DNA from: Chryseobacterium sp. 18061
GTDB taxonomy: Bacteria > Pseudomonadota > Gammaproteobacteria > Enterobacterales > Enterobacteriaceae
NCBI GenBank assembly: GCA_902706205.1
Contig: CACSKA010000002.1
Coordinates: forward strand, 1 to 64,000
Length of the DNA stretch: 64,000 nt
Reading direction: 5' to 3'
Positions 7,976-16,188 of this stretch are shown one piece after another (positions within the stretch are counted from its first letter, which is position 1; each line of letters begins with the position of its first letter). The notes under the pieces are model-generated. The model was not told where the DNA came from and did not search any database. It was given only the letters and a program-made list of their open reading frames with translations. The translations under genes and the position numbers were made by a program.

Positions 7976-10030
7976 TCAGGGTTTACGGGCGACCGGCACA
8001 TCCAGATATTTCAGTACCTCGACAAACACCGACGGCTCCTGCTTGTTGAACATCAGCCACACACGCTGGCGCGCGCGCGTCATGGCGACGTACAGCAAAC
8101 GCCTTTCTTCAGCATCAGGGAAATCCTCCGGCTGCGGCAGTAACGCCTGTTCCATGACGGACTCCCGCGCCGGTGCCGGAAACGCATCTTGACCTTCCTG
8201 CAAACCGAGCACAATCGCGTAATCTGCCTGCTGACCTTTACTGGCGTGAATGGTCATAAAATCAATCTGCAGTTTCGGCCAACGGGTCGCTGCTTTTTCC
8301 AGCAGTGCAGGTTTCAGATGGTGATAACGCGCCATAATTAAAATGCGCTGTTCCGGCTTCGCAAAACCACTCAGTTTATCGAGCAAAGCATCGAGCTGAT
8401 CGTCCGGCAGTAACGTGACGGCTTTTTTGTCGCCCGTCGTCAGGCTGTTCAGGGGTTTGCTTAGCTGATGTGGGTTTTGCTGAATAAAACGGTTAGCAAT
8501 TTCGCCAATTCGACTGTTAAAACGGTAAGTGGTATCCAGTGCGCAGTTGTCGCCTTCACCGAAATAATCGGTAAACGCGGTGGTCAGGGATAGCTGCGCA
8601 CCGCTAAAGCGGTAGATTGCTTGCCAGTCATCTCCCACCGCAAACAAGGTGGTTTGTGAGTTCTGCTTACGCAACGCCGCCAACAGTGCCGCACGCTGAG
8701 GGGAAATATCCTGGAATTCATCCACCAGAATGTGCTTCCAGGGGCTGACGAAACGCCCTTTTTCCAGCACGTTAATGGCCTGATGAATCAGCCCGGAAAA
8801 ATCTACCGCGCCTTCGTCTTTCAGCGCCGTTTTCCACGCTTTCAGCAGCGGAGCCATCAGCTTGACGCGCTTCCCAAACAGTTCACGGATCTCTTCCGGT
8901 GCGCTTTCGATCATTTCAGCCTGCGAACCGCCATGGCTGCGAATCAGGCTGACCCAGCGATCGAGGCGACTGCCCATCCGACGCACAATTTTAGGGTCGT
9001 GCCAGTAGTCCTCCTCCGGCACATTCCATTCCATTTCTTCCTCAAGCCACTGTCGCCAGCCTTTGGCCTGCGCCTTTTTCTCCTGACATTGTTGCTGCCA
9101 GCATTTTGTCAGCAGCGACTGGCGCGCAGTGGCGTCATTTTCCAGTTTGCTGATAACCGGCACTTTTTTGCTGCCCTGCTGGATAATGTGCAACGCCAGC
9201 GCATGGAACGTTTTCGCACTGATGGCTTCGGTGTTGAGACGCTCGCGAATACGCTCGTCCATCTCCTGCGCCGCTTTGCGACCAAACGCCAGCAGTAAAA
9301 TCTGATCAGCAGCAGCTTCTCCACGCGTCAGCAGCCAACCGGCACGGGCCACCAGCACCGACGTTTTACCGCTACCCGCACCGGCCAATACCAGAAGCGA
9401 ACGTTCGCCATTCACCACCGCACGCGCCTGCGCATCATTGAGTGGTGAGGATTCAATTCCCTGGAAGAAAGCGGCGTACTGTTTCAGCATCGTTTCAGTA
9501 AATGCCTGGTTATGCATGAGTCGGCTGGCATCGCGGTCTTTCAACCACGCCTGACACTGCTGCCAGAGTTCGTGGCAGTTGTCGAAACTGTCCAGCCGCG
9601 CCACAGGAACAGGCAGCGCGTCCAGAGCACTGAGAATTTTTTGTCGCAGTTGTCCGACAGCCTCGCGGGTCAGCCATTTGCCTTCTGCACTGTGGCGCGA
9701 GATAACCGTCAACTGCTGCTGTAAAACGTCAGCGGCAATGACACTCATTTCATCACTCCACTGCTGCCAGCGACTTTGCAGATGATGATGAAAACGCTGA
9801 GTGTCGGCCCATTCAGTGCCGTGCAGGCGAACCACTTTGTTATCCGGCAGAACGAACTCCAGCTCGCCCCACACCAAACCTCGCTTGCAATGAATGGCGG
9901 TCAGCTGATTAAACGGAATCAGGTATTCATGATGATCGCCAGAGACTTTTACTCCGGCATTCAGGAGTTCAACCCGGTCGTAGGGGTGCTGCGCCATGCG
10001 TTTGCCGAGGGCTGTTGCTTTTAGTTCCAT
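7976..10030 (-). CDS. helD: DNA helicase IV
   Basis: The product (684 aa, E. coli length) is a UvrD/Rep-like superfamily 1 helicase that unwinds DNA 3' to 5' using ATP. An N-terminal extension of about 190 residues precedes the helicase core. Walker A is AGAGSGKT at about 216-223, motif II is VDEFQDISP, and motifs III to VI include AVGDDWQAIYRFSGA, TYRFNSRIGE, IHASKGQQADYAIV and YVAMTRARQRVW. It diverges from yccF. The N-terminal domain distinguishes it from UvrD and Rep. This is unrelated to the Gram-positive RNA-polymerase HelD. Confidence 0.97.
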   Translation of the reverse strand: MELKATALGKRMAQHPYDRVELLNAGVKVSGDHHEYLIPFNQLTAIHCKRGLVWGELEFVLPDNKVVRLHGTEWADTQRFHHHLQSRWQQWSDEMSVIAADVLQQQLTVISRHSAEGKWLTREAVGQLRQKILSALDALPVPVARLDSFDNCHELWQQCQAWLKDRDASRLMHNQAFTETMLKQYAAFFQGIESSPLNDAQARAVVNGERSLLVLAGAGSGKTSVLVARAGWLLTRGEAAADQILLLAFGRKAAQEMDERIRERLNTEAISAKTFHALALHIIQQGSKKVPVISKLENDATARQSLLTKCWQQQCQEKKAQAKGWRQWLEEEMEWNVPEEDYWHDPKIVRRMGSRLDRWVSLIRSHGGSQAEMIESAPEEIRELFGKRVKLMAPLLKAWKTALKDEGAVDFSGLIHQAINVLEKGRFVSPWKHILVDEFQDISPQRAALLAALRKQNSQTTLFAVGDDWQAIYRFSGAQLSLTTAFTDYFGEGDNCALDTTYRFNSRIGEIANRFIQQNPHQLSKPLNSLTTGDKKAVTLLPDDQLDALLDKLSGFAKPEQRILIMARYHHLKPALLEKAATRWPKLQIDFMTIHASKGQQADYAIVLGLQEGQDAFPAPARESVMEQALLPQPEDFPDAEERRLLYVAMTRARQRVWLMFNKQEPSVFVEVLKYLDVPVARKP

Positions 10031-10154
10031 GTCTTGCCAAATCCCGGATGTAGACTTATGTATGACAGTGTAACCGCCAGATTCCAGGTGCTCCAGCGCT
10101 AAAAAACGTTACAATCGTCGGGTCTTTCTTTTCACAGGACTGAACAGAGGTTAT

Positions 10155-10601
10155 ATGCGTACCGTTCTGAATATTTTGAATTTTGTATTGGGTGGTTTTC
10201 TTACAACGCTGGGCTGGCTGCTGGCCACGGTCGTCAGCATGGTGTTGATCATTACGTTACCGCTGACCCGCTCCTGCTGGGAAATCACAAAACTGTCGTT
10301 TCTGCCGTTCGGTAATGAAGCCGTGCATGTGGATGAGCTGAGTCCTGGCGAAAAAAGTGAGCTGATGAATACCGGCGGTACGCTGCTGAACATTCTGTGG
10401 TTCGTGCTGTTCGGCTGGTGGCTGTGCCTGACACATATTGTCGCGGGCATTGCGCAGTGTATAACTATCATTGGAATTCCAGTGGGGATCGCCAACTTTA
10501 AGATTGCCGCTATCGCTTTGTGGCCTGTTGGCCGCCGCGTGGTTTCCGTAGAAACTGCCCGTGCCGCGCGTGAAGCCAATGCGCGTCGCCGATTTCAATG
10601 A
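10155..10601 (+). CDS. yccF: Inner-membrane protein YccF (DUF307)
   Basis: The product (148 aa) has four hydrophobic segments, around residues 7-35, 75-95 and 95-125, with two copies of the YccF signature (VLGGFLTTLGW and ILWFVLFGWW) suggesting an internal duplication. Function is unknown. Its stop overlaps an in-frame ATG at 10598 belonging to yccS, so the two genes form an operon. Confidence 0.9.
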   Translation: MRTVLNILNFVLGGFLTTLGWLLATVVSMVLIITLPLTRSCWEITKLSFLPFGNEAVHVDELSPGEKSELMNTGGTLLNILWFVLFGWWLCLTHIVAGIAQCITIIGIPVGIANFKIAAIALWPVGRRVVSVETARAAREANARRRFQ

Positions 10602-10618
10602 TCGGGACTGATTACCGC

Positions 10619-12754
10619 ATGCTAAGCCCTTTATTACGCCGTTATACCTGGAACAGCGCCTGGCTGTATAACGCCAGAATTTTTATCGCGCTATGCGGAA
10701 CCGCCGCCCTGCCTTGGTGCCTTGGAGAAGTGAAACTCACCATCCCGCTGACGCTTGGGGTGGTGGCTGCTGCGCTGGCCGATCTCGATGACAGGCTCGC
10801 CGGACGACTGCGTAATCTCGTGATCACGCTGGTATGTTTCTTCATTGCCTCAGCATCCGTTGAGTTGCTATTCCCGTGGCCGTGGGCTTTTGCGCTCGGA
10901 CTGACGTTGTCCACCAGCGGCTTCATCTTGCTGGGTGGCCTTGGGCAGCGCTACGCGACCATCGCCTTTGGCGCGTTGTTGATAGCCATCTATACCATGC
11001 TCGGCGTGTCACTTTACGAGCACTGGTATCAACAACCGCTACTGCTGCTCGCGGGCGCGGTGTGGTACAACCTGCTGACGCTGACCGGTCATCTGATTTT
11101 CCCCATTCGTCCGTTGCAGGATAATCTCGCCCGCAGCTATGAACAGCTCGCGCATTATCTGGAACTCAAGTCACGACTATTCGACCCGGATATCGAGAAT
11201 GAAACACAGGCTCCGCTGGTTGAACTGGCGATGGCTAACGGACAGCTGGTCGCCACGCTGAATCAAACCAAAGCCTCGCTGCTAACCCGTTTGCGCGGCG
11301 ATCGCGGACAGCGTGGCACCCGTCGCACGCTGCATTATTATTTCGCGGCGCAGGATATCCACGAGCGTGCCAGCTCCTCGCACGTGCAGTATCAGTCCCT
11401 GCGCGATAACTTCCGCTATAGCGACGTCATGTTCCGCTTCCAGCGCCTGCTTTCGATGCAATCCCAGGCGTGTATGCAGCTTTCCCGCTCCATTTTGCTG
11501 CGTACGCCCTACCAGCATGACGCACGCTTTGAACGCGCTTTCACTCATCTGAATGCAGCACTCGAGAGAGTCAGCGCCAGCGGAGCCGATAAAGAGCAGA
11601 TGAAAGCCCTGGGTTTTCTGCTCAATAACCTTCACGCCATTGACGCGCAGCTGGCGACCATTGAGTCTGAGCAGCAGTTAGCCCTGCCACAGAGCGAAAC
11701 CGAAACGCAGTTGGCCGATGACCGACTGCACGGGTTCAGCGATGTCTGGCTGCGACTGAGCCGCAACTTTTCCGCCGAGTCAGCCTTGTTCCGCCATGCG
11801 GTCAGGATGTCGCTGGTTCTCTGTGCGGGCTATGCGTTTATACAGTTCACCGGGATGAATCATGGCTACTGGATCCTGCTCACCAGCCTGTTCGTCTGCC
11901 AGCCGAACTATAATGCGACGCGCCACCGGCTGGCGCTTCGTGTTATCGGCACGCTGATAGGCGTGGCCATCGGCCTGCCGGTGCTGCTGCTGGTACCGTC
12001 AATTGAAGGACAGCTGTTACTGATTGTGCTCACCGGCGTGCTGTTCTTCGCCTTCCGAAATATTCAGTACGCCCATGCAACGATGTTCATTACCCTGCTG
12101 GTCCTGCTGTGTTTCAATTTGCTTGGGGAAGGGTTTGAAGTCGCCCTTCCACGTATTATTGATACGCTTATTGGCTGCGCCATCGCGTGGGCGGCGGTCA
12201 CCTTTATCTGGCCTGACTGGAAGTTCCGTAATCTGCCGACGGTAATGGCGAGGGCTGTTGATGCAAACTGCCGCTATCTGGATGCGATTCTGGAGCAATA
12301 TCATCAGGGCCGCGATAACCGCCTGCCCTACCGCATTGCCCGCCGCGATGCACATAATCGTGATGCGGAACTGGCGTCCGTGGTCTCGAACATGTCTACC
12401 GAGCCGCGCGTGACCGCAGAAATGCGGGAAACGGCCTTTCGACTGCTTTGCCTGAATCATACCTTTACCAGTTATATTTCCGCGCTTGGAGCCCATCGGG
12501 AACAGTTAACCAACCCTGATATCCTGACGTTGCTGGATGATGCAGTTTGTTATGTTGACGACGCATTTCATCATTCACCGTCGGATGAAAAACGTGTGCA
12601 GGAGGCGCTGGCGGGCTTAATGGAACGGATCCATCACCTCGACCCCGGTTTAGAAAGTAAAGCTCCGCTAGTCCTCCAGCAGATTGGATTAATGGTAAGC
12701 CTGTTGCCAGAATTTTGTCGCCTGCAGCAGAAGGTTACCCCTCTTCGGGCATAG
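10619..12754 (+). CDS. yccS: FUSC-like inner-membrane transporter YccS
   Basis: The product (711 aa) belongs to the YccS/YhfK family, fusaric-acid-resistance-like proteins proposed to be efflux components. There are two blocks of about six membrane helices (about residues 15-180 and 390-510), each followed by a soluble helical domain. LFVCQPNYNATRHRL and FRNVQYAHATMFITLL-like motifs match E. coli. The start at 10619 (MLSPLLRRYTW) matches E. coli; the upstream ATG at 10598, overlapping the yccF stop, would add seven residues. The 3' end overlaps convergent sxy by 20 bp. No experimental substrate is known to me. Confidence 0.9.
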   Translation: MLSPLLRRYTWNSAWLYNARIFIALCGTAALPWCLGEVKLTIPLTLGVVAAALADLDDRLAGRLRNLVITLVCFFIASASVELLFPWPWAFALGLTLSTSGFILLGGLGQRYATIAFGALLIAIYTMLGVSLYEHWYQQPLLLLAGAVWYNLLTLTGHLIFPIRPLQDNLARSYEQLAHYLELKSRLFDPDIENETQAPLVELAMANGQLVATLNQTKASLLTRLRGDRGQRGTRRTLHYYFAAQDIHERASSSHVQYQSLRDNFRYSDVMFRFQRLLSMQSQACMQLSRSILLRTPYQHDARFERAFTHLNAALERVSASGADKEQMKALGFLLNNLHAIDAQLATIESEQQLALPQSETETQLADDRLHGFSDVWLRLSRNFSAESALFRHAVRMSLVLCAGYAFIQFTGMNHGYWILLTSLFVCQPNYNATRHRLALRVIGTLIGVAIGLPVLLLVPSIEGQLLLIVLTGVLFFAFRNIQYAHATMFITLLVLLCFNLLGEGFEVALPRIIDTLIGCAIAWAAVTFIWPDWKFRNLPTVMARAVDANCRYLDAILEQYHQGRDNRLPYRIARRDAHNRDAELASVVSNMSTEPRVTAEMRETAFRLLCLNHTFTSYISALGAHREQLTNPDILTLLDDAVCYVDDAFHHSPSDEKRVQEALAGLMERIHHLDPGLESKAPLVLQQIGLMVSLLPEFCRLQQKVTPLRA

Positions 12755-13364
12755 CGTTCTTTCTCCCCGTCAGCGTCTCTGCCCACTCAAGGAGATGCTG
12801 ACGGCGGTGCAACGGTATGATGGCTGCATGCATACCGGTTATTGCGCCCTCCAGTGCGAAGAGCACATTGATACTTAAATCTTTCCGCATAGCACGCAGT
12901 CGATACCACGCCGCCGCCGCACCCAATTTTTGTAACGCGTCCAGATCGTGAATCCCCGCTTCCGTCAGCAGTAGCTCCAGTTGGAAGCTGATATTCGGCA
13001 GGTTACGCATTCGCTGTGGGTCGCTTCGACGCTGCTTCTCGTTTTGCGCTTCACGGAGTGACATCGCAGACATGTTCAATAACAGAGACTGATCCTGCCA
13101 AAGGTTTTCGTCGACCCAATAGTAATTCAGCGATATCGGGCGGCCACGCTTAACAAGTGTTAACAACCGCGGTGGGGTTGCCACATTATAGGTCGCACTT
13201 TGTTCACACACCCGGAGGTAAAGCTCGCCATGAGCCACCATGGCGAATACGGTGTCATCAATGGAAAGGCTATATCCCCCAAACAATGCGCGGTGATGAA
13301 TTTTCCCCAGAGAAGACAAACATTCTTCACACTGATAGATCCTTTTAATTGATATTTTTCCCAT
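12735..13364 (-). CDS. sxy: Competence regulator Sxy (TfoX)
   Basis: The product (209 aa, same as E. coli) has an N-terminal TfoX domain (LGKIHHRALFGGYSLSIDDTVFAMVAHGELYLR) and a C-terminal TfoX domain with helix-hairpin-helix character (LPNISFQLELLLTEAGIHDLDALQKLGA). Sxy makes CRP act at CRP-S promoters of DNA-uptake genes; comEC in this window is a candidate target. It is more diverged from E. coli than its neighbours, which is usual for this gene. It is divergent from sulA and converges with yccS, overlapping by 20 bp. Confidence 0.93.
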   Translation of the reverse strand: MGKISIKRIYQCEECLSSLGKIHHRALFGGYSLSIDDTVFAMVAHGELYLRVCEQSATYNVATPPRLLTLVKRGRPISLNYYWVDENLWQDQSLLLNMSAMSLREAQNEKQRRSDPQRMRNLPNISFQLELLLTEAGIHDLDALQKLGAAAAWYRLRAMRKDLSINVLFALEGAITGMHAAIIPLHRRQHLLEWAETLTGRKNAMPEEG

Positions 13365-13542
13365 GATTCTGTCCTGTAATCATGCAGTTAGATGAAAGGG
13401 TTTTGATAGCGGATCCGTTAATGAAGAACATAAGTAAGTTCAATTCCGGGGGCAAGAGGTTCTTATCCAGAGGCCCTTTTCTGTACAATATTTGCGAGGA
13501 GCTTTCAGAAAATGAAGTTGATCTTTCGTCTGACCAGGTATA

Positions 13543-13558
13543 CTGTATATTCATACAG
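13543..13558 (+). promoter_or_regulatory. LexA box of sulA
   Basis: CTGTATATTCATACAG fits the SOS consensus CTG-N10-CAG exactly. It lies 23 bp before the sulA ATG and overlaps the end of a likely -10 element TATACT (13539-13544), with TTGATC (13518-13523) as possible -35. LexA binding here would block the promoter. Confidence 0.93.
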
Positions 13559-13581
13559 TAACCCACAGGGCGGGATTCACT

Positions 13582-14079
13582 ATGTACACTTCAGGTTATG
13601 CAAATCGCACATCAATGGTTTCTGCAACTGCAGTCGACCATCCACAGCACAGTTCTACTGGGCTTATCAGCGAAGTGCTTTATCGTGAGGATCAGCCGAT
13701 GATGACTCAATTGCTGCTGTTACCCCTTTTGCAGCAGCTTGGCCAGCAAGATCGCTGGCAGCTGTGGCTCACGCCGCAGCAGAAACTGAGTCGCCAGTGG
13801 GTTCAGGCATCGGGCCTTCCGCTGTCTAAAGTCATGCAAGTTAGCCAAATGTTGCCAGAAATGACGCTTGAATCTATGATTCGCGCACTTCGTACCGGGA
13901 ACTATAGTGTTGTTATTGGCTGGGTTACCGAAGAGTTGAGCGAAGATGAACATCATCGACTCGCCATTGCGGCCGAAGAAGGTAACGCAATGGGCTTTAT
14001 TATGCGTCCTGTCAGAACCACTTCCCTGCCGACGAGACAGTTTTCCGGCCTTAAAATTCACTCTAATTTGTATCATTGA
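13582..14079 (+). CDS. sulA: SOS cell-division inhibitor SulA
   Basis: The product (165 aa; E. coli 169) binds FtsZ and stops division during the SOS response; Lon degrades it afterwards. The central region [20 protein letters not shown] and [12 protein letters not shown] is strongly conserved, and the C-terminal tail HSNLYH, recognised by Lon, is intact. The N-terminal 30 residues are variable, as usual. A perfect LexA box precedes it. It lies upstream of ompA as in other enterics, with its own terminator. Confidence 0.96.
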   Translation: MYTSGYANRTSMVSATAVDHPQHSSTGLISEVLYREDQPMMTQLLLLPLLQQLGQQDRWQLWLTPQQKLSRQWVQASGLPLSKVMQVSQMLPEMTLESMIRALRTGNYSVVIGWVTEELSEDEHHRLAIAAEEGNAMGFIMRPVRTTSLPTRQFSGLKIHSNLYH

Positions 14080-14435
14080 GTAAAAATAGGATTATTCCTA
14101 GCATTTTTTTTGCCCTGTCTATAACCCGCTATTTTTTGCGGGTTAATTTAGGAAAATGCTTGTCTGGTGCGGTTCTCAGCATTTTGTTCGGCGCAAAAAT
14201 CCAACATAAATGTTAAATATTGTGTATACAACTCTTTTTTTTTCATATGCCTGACAGAGTTCACACTTGTAAGTTTTCAAGTACGTTGTAGACTTTACAT
14301 CGCCAGGGGTGATCGGCTTAAGCCACAGATTACGGCGTAGTTCCTGAATTAGGCTCCGCCCCCGGTGAAGGATTTAACCGTGAACTTCTAAATGGATATT
14401 CATGGCGATTTTTGGATGATAACGAGGCGCAAAAA
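14080..14435 (+). promoter_or_regulatory. ompA promoter region and long 5' leader with MicA target
   Basis: This 356-bp gap holds the sulA terminator and the ompA control region; I see no gene in it. By similarity to E. coli, transcription should start near 14302, with TTGTAA (14267-14272) and TAGACT (14289-14294) as -35 and -10, giving a leader of about 134 nt. A candidate CRP half-palindrome, TGA-N6-TCACA, lies at 14252-14265. GATGATAAC (14415-14423), just before the GAGG Shine-Dalgarno, matches the site paired by the sigma-E sRNA MicA in E. coli. Such leaders stabilise ompA mRNA through 5' stem-loops. Confidence 0.7.
14123..14144 (+). terminator. sulA terminator
   Basis: AACCCGC-TATTTTTT-GCGGGTT, followed by AATTTA; 43 bp after the sulA stop. 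The T-run is weak. Confidence 0.6.
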
Positions 14436-15488
14436 ATGAAAAAGACAGCTATCGCGATTGCAGTGGCACTGGCAGGCTTCGCTACTGTAGCGCAAGCCGC
14501 ACCGAAAGATAACACCTGGTATGCTGGTGGTAAATTGGGCTGGTCTCAGTTCCATGATACTGGCTGGTATGACAGCTCCCTGAACAACAATGGTCCAACC
14601 CACGACAGCCAGCTCGGTGCAGGTGCGTTCGGTGGTTACCAGGTAAACCCGTATGTTGGTTTCGAAATGGGTTATGACTGGCTGGGCCGTATGCCTTATA
14701 AAGGCGACCAGGTTAACGGCGCATTCAAAGCTCAAGGCGTTCAGCTGACTGCTAAACTGGGTTACCCGGTAACCGACGATCTGGACGTTTATACTCGTCT
14801 GGGCGGCATGGTATGGCGCGCTGACTCCAGCAACAACGTAGGTGGCGATAACCACGACACCGGAGTTTCCCCAGTATTCGCTGGCGGCGTTGAGTGGGCA
14901 ATGACCCGTGACATCGCTACCCGTCTGGAATACCAGTGGGTTAACAACATCGGCGACGCAGGCACCGTAGGTGTTCGTCCTGATAACGGCATGCTGAGCG
15001 TTGGTGTTTCTTACCGCTTCGGCCAGAACGATGTTGCTCCAGTTGTAGCCCCGGCTCCAGCTCCAGCTCCAGAAGTACAGACCAAGCACTTCACTCTGAA
15101 GTCTGACGTTCTGTTCAACTTCAACAAAGCGACTCTGAAACCAGAAGGTCAGCAGGCACTGGATCAGCTGTACTCCCAGCTGAGCAACCTGGATCCTAAA
15201 GACGGTTCAGTAGTGGTTCTGGGCTTCACCGACCGTATCGGTTCTGATTCCTACAACCAGAAACTGTCTGAGCAGCGTGCACAGTCTGTTGTCGATTACC
15301 TCGTATCTAAAGGTATCCCGGCTAACAAGATCTCCCCACGTGGTATGGGCGAATCTAACCCAGTTACCGGCAACACCTGTGACAACGTGAAAGCTCGCGC
15401 TGCACTGATCGATTGCCTGGCTCCAGATCGTCGCGTAGAGATCGAAGTTAAAGGTAGCAAAGACGTTGTAACTCAGCCACAGGCTTAA
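14436..15488 (+). CDS. ompA: Outer membrane protein A
   Basis: The product (350 aa) has a 21-residue signal peptide cut at VAQA/APKDN, an eight-stranded beta-barrel (about 22-192), a proline-rich hinge (APAPAPAPE), and a C-terminal OmpA-like peptidoglycan-binding domain. The latter contains [20 protein letters not shown], with the aspartate and arginine that hold diaminopimelate, and the conserved disulfide pair (NTCDN and IDCLA). The ATG at 14436 follows AACGAGG. It anchors the outer membrane to the wall and is a phage and colicin receptor. Codon use is strongly biased, as expected for an abundant protein. Confidence 0.98.
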   Translation: MKKTAIAIAVALAGFATVAQAAPKDNTWYAGGKLGWSQFHDTGWYDSSLNNNGPTHDSQLGAGAFGGYQVNPYVGFEMGYDWLGRMPYKGDQVNGAFKAQGVQLTAKLGYPVTDDLDVYTRLGGMVWRADSSNNVGGDNHDTGVSPVFAGGVEWAMTRDIATRLEYQWVNNIGDAGTVGVRPDNGMLSVGVSYRFGQNDVAPVVAPAPAPAPEVQTKHFTLKSDVLFNFNKATLKPEGQQALDQLYSQLSNLDPKDGSVVVLGFTDRIGSDSYNQKLSEQRAQSVVDYLVSKGIPANKISPRGMGESNPVTGNTCDNVKARAALIDCLAPDRRVEIEVKGSKDVVTQPQA

Positions 15489-15501
15489 GTTATCGTCTAA
15501 T

Positions 15502-15530
15502 AAAAAACCCCGCATCGCGGGGTTTTTTTT
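15502..15530 (+). terminator. ompA terminator
   Basis: AACCCCGC-ATC-GCGGGGTT flanked by A and T runs; strong and likely bidirectional, since matP converges here. Confidence 0.92.
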
Positions 15531-15548
15531 ATTCTGAATTCAGGTAGG

Positions 15549-16004
15549 TTATTTCTCTTTCCCTAGCAACGCCTGCAAATCTTGTTTGAGCGTTGTCATC
15601 TTGCTCGCGTACTTCTCTTTGTTTTCCGCATCTTCAATTAACTGCACTATCGTCTCCGACAGGGTCTTACCCCGGCGATGTGCCAGGCCCGCCAAGCGTT
15701 GCCAGACGATAAACTCCAGGTCTATAGACTTCTTGCGAGTGTGCTGATGCTCGGCGTTGAAGTGACGTTTACGTCGCGCTCGAATCGTTTGCTTCATACG
15801 ATTAAACAGCGCCGGATTCATGTGCTGTTCAATCCAGTCGTTGACCTGTACAGGTTCGTTTTCGAGCGTCAACAAGGTATCTACCGCGTCTTGTGCAGCG
15901 CTGGCCTCAATGTAGCGGGTGATCAGCTCACCTTCCCGGTGCTTTTTAACCAGGTACTTCCATTTCCAGCCGCTTTCAAGGTTTTCCAGTTGTTGATATT
16001 TCAT
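15549..16004 (-). CDS. matP: Terminus macrodomain organiser MatP
   Basis: The product (151 aa; E. coli 150) binds matS sites in the Ter region, bridges them and the divisome through ZapB, and excludes MukBEF from Ter. An N-terminal helical bundle is followed by the ribbon-helix-helix region [33 protein letters not shown] and a C-terminal coiled coil. It sits between ompA (convergent) and lonH (divergent), as in E. coli. Together with mukBEF in the same window it belongs to chromosome organisation. Confidence 0.96.
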   Translation of the reverse strand: MKYQQLENLESGWKWKYLVKKHREGELITRYIEASAAQDAVDTLLTLENEPVQVNDWIEQHMNPALFNRMKQTIRARRKRHFNAEHQHTRKKSIDLEFIVWQRLAGLAHRRGKTLSETIVQLIEDAENKEKYASKMTTLKQDLQALLGKEK

Positions 16005-16148
16005 TGCGATCTCAATGTGACCGTGTAACTCATTTCAGGATAACAGGTTTTTGCTGTTGTGCTGAGAAGAAATCGCCCTGAGCGAGTGAGGCTTTTCTCC
16101 TTCAGAAAGTTGCCCGCTAATCCCCGTGTGCTGAGTGTCGCCTTGAGG

Positions 16149-16154
16149 TATAAT
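16149..16154 (+). promoter_or_regulatory. Possible lonH -10 element
   Basis: A consensus TATAAT lies 34 bp before the lonH start. No good -35 element is found at 16-18 bp, so the promoter assignment is tentative. Confidence 0.35.
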
Positions 16155-16188
16155 CACCCGCTTTACATCTGACTAAAAAACAGCGACT

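Noticed and set aside
8732..9298. 188-residue open frame antisense to helD
   Set aside because: Shadow frame; the helD motifs on the other strand are intact.
13490..13520. Possible CRP-S site (TGCGA core) for sxy autoregulation
   Set aside because: The second half-site is poor and the position relative to the sxy start could not be tied to a promoter.
13345..13566. 73-residue minus-strand frame between sxy and sulA
   Set aside because: It covers the LexA box and promoter region of sulA and the sxy leader; no similarity to a known protein.
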